Of a stretch of 60,448 nucleotides of DNA, positions 18,326 through 25,821 are shown one piece after another. The position numbers were made by a program, and so were the translations under genes. The DNA is from Candidatus Jordarchaeia archaeon (GTDB lineage: Archaea; Asgardarchaeota; Jordiarchaeia; Jordiarchaeales; Jordiarchaeaceae), in the NCBI GenBank assembly GCA_029856435.1, contig JAHQXB010000079.1, forward strand, positions 1 through 60,448, read 5' to 3'. Each line of letters begins with the position of its first letter. Within the stretch, counting starts at the first letter, position 1. The notes beneath the pieces were generated by a model. That model had not been told where the DNA came from. It made no database searches and saw nothing but the letters and a program-made list of their open reading frames with translations.

Positions 18326-19489
18326 TTAGAGTTCTATTCCATGTGTTGGAAAAATTCTCTCTTTTACCTCCCTTACCACTTGCTTTACCTCTTCAAAAAT
18401 TTTCTTTTTCATTCTTTCATCTATCATTACTTCTAGATCTCCCATGCTAATTGGTGCATGAGCATTTAACCCAATTTTTCGCGAAATATTTTCATAGAGT
18501 TCTCTCCAAGGTTCAGGAGTTTCTTTGGGAATAGGTAAGTTGAGTATTTCACAAAGCATAGAAGCCCAAGCCCTTGCCACTACATCCATTTGGTAGCCGC
18601 CACCACCGAACATTAGATATTTTCCATCACATATTTCGTGAGCTAGTTTGTGCATTTTTCCAAACACTTTTACATAGGTGTTAATTGTAATAGCCTCCGA
18701 GGTTAGAGGGTCAGTATAGTGAGTGTCTACCCCTGACTGTTGCAAAAGTATTTCTGGTTGGTAAGCTCTAACCAAGGGAGGTACTATTTCGTTGAATGCA
18801 TAGATATAAGCCTCATCAAATGTGTGTGGAGGAAGGGGTATATTTACGCAGTAGCCCTTTCCCTCTCCCTCCCCTGTCTCAAATACGAAACCAGATCCCG
18901 GGAAAAGATATGTTCCATCCTCATGCAGGGACACAGTTAAGACGCTTGGCTCAGAGTAGAAGGCATCCTGTGTTCCATCGGCATGATGACAGTCGAAATC
19001 TACAATCATTATTCTTTTTAGGTGATATTTTCTCTGAATGTAACGAATAGTGCAAGCAATATCGTTGAATACACAGAAACCAGACCCTCTACTTCTTGTA
19101 GCGTGATGAAGTCCTCCGCCGATATTAAAGGCGTGTTGAACTTTACCTGTGTTTATTAGGTCAGCGGCCTTCAGCGACCCGCCAACGATGTTTCTGGTGA
19201 CCTCGAACATTCCAGGGAAAGCCGGGGTATCGCCATAATCCAGATAACCTTCTCCTGTTTTGCTAAAGTATTTTACCATTTCGATGTACTCAGGGCTGTG
19301 AGCAAGCTCTAATTCTTCCTCCTTACAAAATTGTGGCTCAACTAACGTTACATTGGGGTCGTTGAGAATACCTATGCTTTCCATTAGCTTAAGAGCTAGC
19401 CACAATCTTTGGGGACGTAAAGGGTGATCGGGGCCAAAATAGTATTTTAGGTAGTCGTCAGAGTAAATTATTGCAAGTTTGCCAGTCAT
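18326..19489 (-). CDS. Histone-deacetylase-family (AcuC-like) deacetylase
   Basis: About 387 residues of the arginase/deacetylase fold. The active-site elements are visible: GGGLHHATRSRGSGFCVFND (the His-His pair), IVDFDCHHADGTQ (Asp and His zinc ligands), QQSGVDTHYTDPL (third zinc ligand Asp), and FGGGGYQMD near the end. It hydrolyses acetyl-lysine or small acetylated amines; archaeal members may act on chromatin proteins or polyamines. ATG at 19489 follows GGAGG by seven bases, which rules out a longer upstream extension that would overlap the UspA gene. Confidence 0.9.
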   Translation of the reverse strand: MTGKLAIIYSDDYLKYYFGPDHPLRPQRLWLALKLMESIGILNDPNVTLVEPQFCKEEELELAHSPEYIEMVKYFSKTGEGYLDYGDTPAFPGMFEVTRNIVGGSLKAADLINTGKVQHAFNIGGGLHHATRSRGSGFCVFNDIACTIRYIQRKYHLKRIMIVDFDCHHADGTQDAFYSEPSVLTVSLHEDGTYLFPGSGFVFETGEGEGKGYCVNIPLPPHTFDEAYIYAFNEIVPPLVRAYQPEILLQQSGVDTHYTDPLTSEAITINTYVKVFGKMHKLAHEICDGKYLMFGGGGYQMDVVARAWASMLCEILNLPIPKETPEPWRELYENISRKIGLNAHAPISMGDLEVMIDERMKKKIFEEVKQVVREVKERIFPTHGIEL

Positions 19490-19544
19490 TAAAAGCCTCC
19501 ATATCAAACTGCTTAGGTGGAGTAGGAGTGAAGGGAGATTTATG

Positions 19545-19976
19545 TTAACGCACAATGAATACTGGTCTTTTACTCCAGCGCACAATTCTTATGGCGTGGC
19601 TTCCCACAGCTACCCTTTGAACCCCTGTGCTCCCCCTTGTGCCAACAACTATTAAGTCTGCGCCATCTCTCTCAGCTTGATCTACCACTAATTCCGCTGG
19701 ATCTCCCTCTAAGACATACTTAGTGACTTTTAATCCTTTAACCTTAGCCTTCTTCTCCGCCTCATCCACAAATTGGTTTGCCTTTATCTTCATCTTTTCC
19801 CTAATTTCCCCTACACTATCTTTAGCATAGGGTTCTAGACGTTCTAACTGGGACTGCTCCACGACACTTAAAACAACAAGTTCGGACTTGAAAGCCTCCG
19901 CAAGTCCAATAGCGTAATTTACAGCCTTTTCTGCATACTTGGATCCATCTGTAGCCACCAAAATTTTCTTAAACAT
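19545..19976 (-). CDS. Universal stress protein (UspA family)
   Basis: About 143 residues with the Usp start KILVATDGSKYAEKAV and the ATP-binding motif VVGTRGSTGVQRVAVGSHA (Gly-x2-Gly-x9-Gly-Ser). Such proteins bind ATP or AMP and act in stress signalling. The start at 19976 (MFKKILV) matches the family; an in-frame ATG at 20000 has an AGGT-like site and cannot be excluded. It is upstream of the HDAC-like gene on the same strand with a 55-base gap, so cotranscription is possible. Confidence 0.9.
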   Translation of the reverse strand: MFKKILVATDGSKYAEKAVNYAIGLAEAFKSELVVLSVVEQSQLERLEPYAKDSVGEIREKMKIKANQFVDEAEKKAKVKGLKVTKYVLEGDPAELVVDQAERDGADLIVVGTRGSTGVQRVAVGSHAIRIVRWSKRPVFIVR

Positions 19977-20277
19977 AGATAAGTACCAGCATGAAACCAT
20001 TTTTATTTACCTATATTAGCTAATTTGGCTTAAAAAGGTTAATAATTTGGAATTGTCTGCCCAATTGGAAGGGCTTTATTCCCTTAGCGCCTTTTTGGCG
20101 ATATTTTTTCAATTTTCTTTATTAGATTTTTAATAAAATGTTAAAAAGTAATAGTTTAAAATTTATCAAACTATAATATATACAAGGTAAAAAAATTGTG
20201 CAACTAAGAGTCTCTAAGGCAATGTTTAAATTTTAAAATCATTTCGTTTTCCTAGACTCTTCCGGGAGTTGTTTGTA

Positions 20278-21219
20278 TTGCCCACGAAAAGTAGAATCAG
20301 AGAATTGCAAGAGGAAATATTGAAGCTTAAGAAAAATGAGAACGTGTTTATTGCGGCTCACAATTACCAGAGGCCTGAGATTCAGGAAATAGCGGACGTT
20401 CTTGGCGATAGTCTGGAATTGGCGATGCTTGCCCAAAAAAACATTGAATGTGACATTATCGTTTTTTGTGGCGTCGACTTTATGGCGGAGACCATGTCAA
20501 TTCTCAACCCAGACGCTCAAGTCTATGTTCCAGAACCAAAAGCCAAATGTCCCATGGCGACAATGTGCCCAAAAAGCATCGTCGAAAAGGCAAAAAAGGA
20601 ACATCCAGACCTACCAGTAGTATTATATGTTAATACTCTCGCAGAGGCAAAGGCAGAAGCCGATGTTATGTGCACATCTGCAAACGCGGCAAAAGTTGTA
20701 GAGGCCTTAGGCTCAGACAAGATCCTATTCGGGCCCGATGCAAACCTAGCAGCCTATGTGGAGAAGAGGACTGGAGTTAAGACTATTCCAGTACCAGAGG
20801 ATGGATACTGCATAGTACACGTAAGATTCACGGCAGATAAGATTCTCGAATTGAAGAATAAGTACCCCGACGCAATTGTACTTGTCCACCCAGAGTGCGA
20901 CATGGAAGTTCAAGAAGTAGCGGATGTAGTTGCATCCACAAGTCAAATGCTCAAATATGTTCAAGACTCAAAAGAAAAGAAATTCATCATCGGAACAGAA
21001 ACAGGACTGATAGACCGTATGAGAAGAGAAGTTAGTGAGAATAAGATATTTATTCCCGCATCAGAAACCGCTGTCTGCAGAAACATGAAACTGAACACTC
21101 TGGAAAAAATTCGAGATGTAATCATCAGTAAACCCCATAAGAACTTAATTAAGGTTCCAGAAAACATAGCAGAGAAAGCAAGAAACGCTCTTGAAAAAAT
21201 GTTTGAACTAACTAGGTAA
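20278..21219 (+). CDS. nadA: Quinolinate synthase
   Basis: About 313 residues with the NadA pattern of three repeated Rossmann-like units. The three [4Fe-4S] cysteine ligands lie in KCPMATMC, VHPECDMEV and TAVCRNMKL. HNYQRPEIQE near the N-terminus binds substrate. It condenses iminoaspartate with dihydroxyacetone phosphate to quinolinate in NAD synthesis. TTG at 20278 is preferred because GGGAG ends nine bases upstream; TTG at 20269 would touch the SD. No nadB or nadC lies next to it. Confidence 0.95.
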   Translation: MPTKSRIRELQEEILKLKKNENVFIAAHNYQRPEIQEIADVLGDSLELAMLAQKNIECDIIVFCGVDFMAETMSILNPDAQVYVPEPKAKCPMATMCPKSIVEKAKKEHPDLPVVLYVNTLAEAKAEADVMCTSANAAKVVEALGSDKILFGPDANLAAYVEKRTGVKTIPVPEDGYCIVHVRFTADKILELKNKYPDAIVLVHPECDMEVQEVADVVASTSQMLKYVQDSKEKKFIIGTETGLIDRMRREVSENKIFIPASETAVCRNMKLNTLEKIRDVIISKPHKNLIKVPENIAEKARNALEKMFELTR

Positions 21220-21408
21220 TTATTACCAAAAATGGTGCCAACGCCCATCTTATTCAAGGTAAAAATGAACTGCGAAGTGTTAAAATAAATAAGAGAGGGG
21301 AAAACTAATAGAGCTTGACACGGAAAAAACGCCCTTAAAAATTAGCTGACCAGACAGCGGTACCTCTATGCTCGAAGAAGGGGGGATAGTATGAAAGTTG
21401 TGGATATG

Positions 21409-21717
21409 TTATAAATTCGGGTAGTAAGAAAGCCCACCTCCACCATGAACTGCTGAGAGGAAAACCACATTATCTCCATCTTGTAATTTTGTATCTATCC
21501 CTTGAAGCAAATCTATATCTACCTTGTTTATTAGAATAATTATACCGGGATTCAGCTGACCTTCATTAACTGTGATGGCATTAAAAAGCTTCTCGTCAAC
21601 TTCACGTATTAAGTTGAGAAGTGAGCGAACAGTGGCCCCATTTTCAATAGTGAATAGCATTTTACTCTTTTTTGCTGCATATTTAAGAGAAGACAAAGCG
21701 TGTACAATCACCTTCAC
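21409..21717 (-). CDS. MoaD/ThiS/SAMP-type ubiquitin-like protein with C-terminal tail
   Basis: A 102-residue beta-grasp protein. It shows KVIVHALSSL, the ENGATVRSLLNLI turn, ILINKVDIDLL and the terminal LQDGDNVVFLSAVHGGG typical of MoaD/ThiS/Urm1 and archaeal SAMPs. These proteins carry sulfur as a thiocarboxylate or are conjugated to proteins through a C-terminal GG. Here the gene does not stop at GG: residues 92-95 are GGGG followed by LSYYPNL. The tail would have to be trimmed before activation. The JAMM protease at 3854-4282 is a candidate. No E1-like MoeB gene is adjacent. Confidence 0.8.
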   Translation of the reverse strand: MKVIVHALSSLKYAAKKSKMLFTIENGATVRSLLNLIREVDEKLFNAITVNEGQLNPGIIILINKVDIDLLQGIDTKLQDGDNVVFLSAVHGGGGLSYYPNL

Positions 21718-22001
21718 GAGAAACCCACCTATGAAAAAAGTTTATTGAATTTTCAAATACGGTTCATGATATTTAAATTGATTTAAAATTAGTCGTTGTG
21801 AAAAAATTATGAAAGGATGATCAAAATAGGTGCGTTTCCTCATCGCTCGACAAGCTCAGTGCAGGTCAGTTTTCTCATCCAAATCCACTTATAAGCGAAC
21901 ACTCTTTTTAGTGTTTCTGTCAAGACTAACAAGCATACTTCGACGTGGATGCTGGTGTTAATAAACAAGGCAAAAACTAGTTTTAAGCCAACCTCCGTGT
22001 A

Positions 22002-23189
22002 TCACTGGTCTTTTATTTTGTTTCTAATTTTGCTTTTTAGCCAGTAAGGTATTGCTCGGACTAATATTTGAGAATAGGATTTTCTCCCCATTAAAAGGTC
22101 GCCTACTAGTTTCTGCATACCCCTATCTGACATAATTTCGGCTCCTACATTGGAGGACTGCCCCATTAAGAAGTAGTTTTGGAGCCAAACACCCCATTTC
22201 AATTCGCTTCCAATCTGTTTTTTCAATTTTTTCTGATAAACTGCCAAGTACTTTTCACTAAAATCAACTTTTTTGAAAGCTTTACCGATAACGTCTGCAG
22301 CTATTTTCCCACTAACCATAGAGTAATACATACCTTCTCCCGTGATGGGAGACACGGTACCAGCAGCATCACCCAAAAGTACAACTCTGTTCGAATAAAT
22401 TTTAGAATACAGACCTCCAAGTGGAACCAAGGCAGCATCAAAACGAACTATCTCTGCGCCTTCAAGCCTTCTTGAAGCTATGGGATGTTTCTTAACAAAT
22501 TTTTCAAGATAGATTTTTAGATTTCCCTCAACCTTGGAAAGAAGCGAACCCACACCAACAGCTAGATAGTCTCTCTTTGGGAAAATCCAAGCATAACCAA
22601 AAGGAGAAACACCACTACCATAGTAGAACTCGTTTATATTTCCAAACCTTTCATCTATTAGTTCGGGCTGCATGCTCATTAAGTACTGCACACAGAAACC
22701 CAGAGATTCCCGGCCCTCCATAGGGTTTAAAAAATTTTTAATTAAAGAGTTGACTCCGTCTGCTCCCACAACCATTTTCGTCTGGAATGTTTCAGATGTA
22801 ACCAGCTCCACATGGTTCTGTCGTACCTTTAACTTCTTAACACGCTCATTTGATCTTACCTCAGCACCAGCAGAAATCGCTTTTTGAGCCAGATATTTCC
22901 CCAGTTTGGTACGATGAACATTTCCTCCCACCCTCTCATTATATTTTATAGTAAACGATTCCTCTTCACGGTACATCACTCTAACTCCCCAAATCTCCCT
23001 CTCTATAATACTCTCATCCAAAGAAAATTCACGTATGGCTCTCTCTGTTAACATGCCACCGCAGGGTTTATCCTTATTCGGTTGGGCTCTCTCGTCCAAA
23101 ACAAGCACATCTAATCCCAGCGAAGCCAATTTTTCCGAACAAACAAGTCCAGAGGGACCCCCACCCACAATTATTACATCCCAATCCAT
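22002..23189 (-). CDS. Geranylgeranyl-reductase-family flavoprotein
   Basis: A 395-residue FAD protein. The N-terminal dinucleotide motif is DVIIVGGGPSGLVCSEKL, then KPCGGMLT, VVGADGVNS and the second FAD motif VVLLGDAAGTVSPITGEGMYY. This is the GGR family that saturates the isoprenoid chains of archaeal membrane lipids or quinones; the FYYGSGVSPFGYAWIFPK segment is the typical substrate-pocket region. Several paralogs usually exist, so the exact isoprenoid substrate is uncertain. It follows the nucleoside phosphorylase gene on the same strand with a 25-base gap, so the two may share a message. Confidence 0.85.
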   Translation of the reverse strand: MDWDVIIVGGGPSGLVCSEKLASLGLDVLVLDERAQPNKDKPCGGMLTERAIREFSLDESIIEREIWGVRVMYREEESFTIKYNERVGGNVHRTKLGKYLAQKAISAGAEVRSNERVKKLKVRQNHVELVTSETFQTKMVVGADGVNSLIKNFLNPMEGRESLGFCVQYLMSMQPELIDERFGNINEFYYGSGVSPFGYAWIFPKRDYLAVGVGSLLSKVEGNLKIYLEKFVKKHPIASRRLEGAEIVRFDAALVPLGGLYSKIYSNRVVLLGDAAGTVSPITGEGMYYSMVSGKIAADVIGKAFKKVDFSEKYLAVYQKKLKKQIGSELKWGVWLQNYFLMGQSSNVGAEIMSDRGMQKLVGDLLMGRKSYSQILVRAIPYWLKSKIRNKIKDQ

Positions 23190-23214
23190 TTACAACACCT
23201 CAAAAGGCACTCAC

Positions 23215-24009
23215 TCAAACAATATCTCCAAAGCTTACAATAGCGCTCAGAGCAATTTTAATGGCGTCGTCTAGTCCCTGTAATAGTTCTGATGCATACT
23301 TTACGGCATAAAGTAAACTCTCTTCGGTTCCCGGCTTATCACTTACAACCATTATTGCAGCAGTCCTCATTTTGTAAATTTTTCCTAAAGTAAAAATAGC
23401 TGAGCTTTCCATATCTATTCCAATAGAGCCTTTTTTAACCGCCTTCTTGTATAATTCAGGTGTCTCCCTAAATAGAGCATCCGTAGTCCAAACTGAACCT
23501 ACATAAATTTTCCTATCAAAATCCTTGGATTTTTGGATGAGTAAATTTGTTAAATGGGAATCGGCTTCTACTTTCTCTCCTTCCATATAGTGTCTGGTAG
23601 TGCCGTCCCCTTTGAAGGCAGAATTCGCTATGACGATATCCCCAATGCGTAGATATTCCATTAGTCCTCCTACAAAATCTACTCTTACGGCGATTTTGAC
23701 CTTAGCCCTATGTAATGCCTCCATAACAATAGCCGCAGAGGGACATCCGATTCCAGTTGGAACTACGGACACATCCAAGGAATCTATTTTTCCCAGATGT
23801 GTTTGGCCCTTGACCTCGGGTTTCTTTATAAAACTCAGTATTCTGCTGGTGCAAGTCGGGACTGCTGGAAGCAACACTCTTTTTGCAATGGCGTTGGGCC
23901 CGCAACCAAGCAACATGTTTACAATTAAGGAATCCTCAGGCAAAAACCTCATCCCTATTGATTTGGGCAAAACTTCGATGCCATATTTTAACTTCCTTTT
24001 AAGATCCAT
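23215..24009 (-). CDS. Nucleoside phosphorylase (PNP/UDP family)
   Basis: About 264 residues of the PNP/uridine phosphorylase superfamily. Recognisable parts are VVPTGIGCPSAAIVMEAL, VRVDFVGGL, GDIVIANSAFKGDGTTRHY and GIDMESSAIFTLGK (the ribose-contacting Met-Glu). It cleaves a nucleoside with phosphate to base and ribose 1-phosphate. ATG at 24009 is chosen over an in-frame TTG at 24057 because the extra 16 residues lack family support. No SD is visible, consistent with a short-leader mRNA. Confidence 0.85.
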   Translation of the reverse strand: MDLKRKLKYGIEVLPKSIGMRFLPEDSLIVNMLLGCGPNAIAKRVLLPAVPTCTSRILSFIKKPEVKGQTHLGKIDSLDVSVVPTGIGCPSAAIVMEALHRAKVKIAVRVDFVGGLMEYLRIGDIVIANSAFKGDGTTRHYMEGEKVEADSHLTNLLIQKSKDFDRKIYVGSVWTTDALFRETPELYKKAVKKGSIGIDMESSAIFTLGKIYKMRTAAIMVVSDKPGTEESLLYAVKYASELLQGLDDAIKIALSAIVSFGDIV

Positions 24010-24342
24010 GTTTATAATATACTTATCTATTAAAAGATATCTTTTACTAAATACCAAGAAAAACTAATCTAAACACCGAGGGAAAGGGTAACGGTGTTCA
24101 ACCAGTAGTTTGAAAAAATAAAAAGGGGATTGTATGTATTCGGCTTGCGGAAGCAGATCTGGCTTTTTATGGCTCCTTTTTTCAGAAAGGTACTGTTTTG
24201 GCTATTTTACTTCCGGGTGGATTTCAGCTAATGATTCACGCCAATTCTTTCCTTTAAGCAGACTGAGTCCTATTATTTGTTCCCTAGTCGTAACAGCTAG
24301 GTGTGAATTGGGTTTCTTATTGCATTTCAGTTTTGAGATTTC
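24010..24342. other. Intergenic region with a stop-separated coding-like tail
   Basis: No start-bounded gene. On the minus strand the frame of the membrane protein gene continues past its TAG for 46 further codons to a second TAG at 24202-24204; that reading looks protein-like (see findings). The upstream part (24010-24130) shows nothing recognisable. Confidence 0.4.
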
Positions 24343-25191
24343 CTATAGCAGAAGGAGTAGCCAACCTAATTCTTCCCAGTAGTTAAATGCCAGAAATTGG
24401 GTTAACAGGCGTTTGGCTTCCGAGGGGGGTGGCCAGCGGCCCACAAATGTAGCGTAAACTGGGTCGGTTGCCAGCCCGTAGATAAGTAAACCAGCAAGGA
24501 GCAAAATTACAGAAATAACCACGAATAGAGTGAACGGTGACTCCTTTAATGAGGCTCCACCTTTGGAAGCCAAAAGGAAAACGCCGAATACGCCTATTGA
24601 GAGCACAATTGATTGAGGCACAAATTGTCCTTCTGTGACCGCCTGAACAACGAGGAAGCCGGCAACTCCACCCGAGATAATAATCGCAACGTAGTCAGCT
24701 CTTCCTAGGGACTTATGCTCATCCATCCAGAGCTCTAGAATCATACCGGAGACGAGTAATAGTAAGAAACCTGTGTAAACTAATTGGTGGCCAAGCATCT
24801 CATCAAAATAGTATATTTTGGAGTAAATGGTCCAGAAGTATATCTGCGCCGTCGGGTTGCTCAATGGAAATGTTAGGGAGGCTAAATGGATAAAGGGTAG
24901 ACTTTCTGCCATAAGCACTTCAATATTGTTGGCAGTGAAGTGCATACCATGCCCTTCGAAGAATATGAAAAAGGATAGTACCATAAATGTTTGAAGCAGG
25001 AACATTTTCTTACTAGAAAATTTGTTTTTTTCGACGACGATGAATTTGTAGAAAATCATGGCGAAAAGGGCGACGAAGGGAGCTTGTACAACTATATCCC
25101 AGAACTCACCTAGCGGAATTATTTCTGGTAGGGCGTAAACCAAGAAAAAAAGAAACATAAACGCCAAGATTATTTTTGCCAACTTATCCAC
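24343..25191 (-). CDS. Multi-pass membrane protein of unknown function
   Basis: A 282-residue hydrophobic protein with about seven or eight membrane helices (for example IILAFMFLFFLVYAL near the start, APFVALFAMIFYKFIV, FLLLLVSGMILELW, FVVISVILLLAGLLIYG and a terminal LGWLLLLL). Conserved-looking polar positions inside the membrane region are FFEGHGMHFTANN and DEMLGHQLVY, where histidines could bind metal or heme. I do not recognise the family. The start is GTG seven bases after GGAGG. It ends in TAG, beyond which the frame stays open for 46 codons. It is divergent from the Hdr operon. Confidence 0.7.
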   Translation of the reverse strand: MDKLAKIILAFMFLFFLVYALPEIIPLGEFWDIVVQAPFVALFAMIFYKFIVVEKNKFSSKKMFLLQTFMVLSFFIFFEGHGMHFTANNIEVLMAESLPFIHLASLTFPLSNPTAQIYFWTIYSKIYYFDEMLGHQLVYTGFLLLLVSGMILELWMDEHKSLGRADYVAIIISGGVAGFLVVQAVTEGQFVPQSIVLSIGVFGVFLLASKGGASLKESPFTLFVVISVILLLAGLLIYGLATDPVYATFVGRWPPPSEAKRLLTQFLAFNYWEELGWLLLLL

Positions 25192-25600
25192 ATCTAGTCC
25201 TCCTTTAAATAACCTCTTTTTAGTAATGTTTTATAGGGCGATGTAAAATGTAATAAAAGTTACGCCGATTTAGTCAACTAAAAGCTATAAAATTTCTAGG
25301 TACCAAGTGTTCTAAAAAATCTGATAAAATAAGTTAGGGTGAAAGTAGACACTTGCGTAGAAGGATTTTAAAATTTGAAGCGGTTTGCAAATTTACACAA
25401 AATGCACAAGATTCGGTTCATTACACTCTTGCATAAAAAGTCAGTTAGACCTACAAAACGGGGTTTCCAATAGGCGTAGTGTTTTGCGCTAAATTTATTA
25501 AACTATTAGATTGATTGGTTTTCACGATTAGCCTAATGTCGCCCAACGCCTCAGAAACATACGCTTACCCATTAGAAAAAAGCGCGACTGGTGCTGTGAG
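25192..25600. promoter_or_regulatory. Divergent promoter region of the membrane protein and Hdr operon
   Basis: About 410 AT-rich bases with no gene. TATA-like strings include GCTATAAAATTTC near 25285 and CTAAATTTATTAAAC near 25491, the latter about 100 bases before the first gene of the Hdr operon. Assignment is tentative. Confidence 0.35.
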
Positions 25601-25789
25601 ATGAGTAAAAAAATAGAGCTAAACGAGGAACAAGAACTCCTCGTAAAAGAAGTAATGGAAGAATTGGGCCTAAAAGGCGGAAAGGACAAGAGACTAGTCT
25701 CCATAATTGGTAAAAGAACAAACTTTGACAAGCGGAAGATGATAGTAGCCCTAAAACGAGCAATAATTGGAAGACCCGCCAATGAGTAG
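25601..25789 (+). CDS. Small uncharacterised protein leading the Hdr operon
   Basis: A 62-residue charged protein, mostly helical in appearance (EEQELLVKEVMEELGL, then KRLVSIIGKRTNFDKRKMIV). Its ATG follows GGTG by about six bases, and hdrA starts 32 bases after its stop, so it is the first gene of the operon. No cysteines are present, so it is not an electron carrier. A regulatory or assembly role is possible but only from position. Confidence 0.6.
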   Translation: MSKKIELNEEQELLVKEVMEELGLKGGKDKRLVSIIGKRTNFDKRKMIVALKRAIIGRPANE

Positions 25790-25821
25790 ACTGATCCTAT
25801 AAAGGAGGTGTTCAACAAAGA

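Noticed and set aside
24134-24382. Plus-strand 82-codon frame
   Set aside because: Overlaps the 3' end of the membrane protein gene on the other strand and lies opposite the protein-like tail; composition typical of an antisense shadow.
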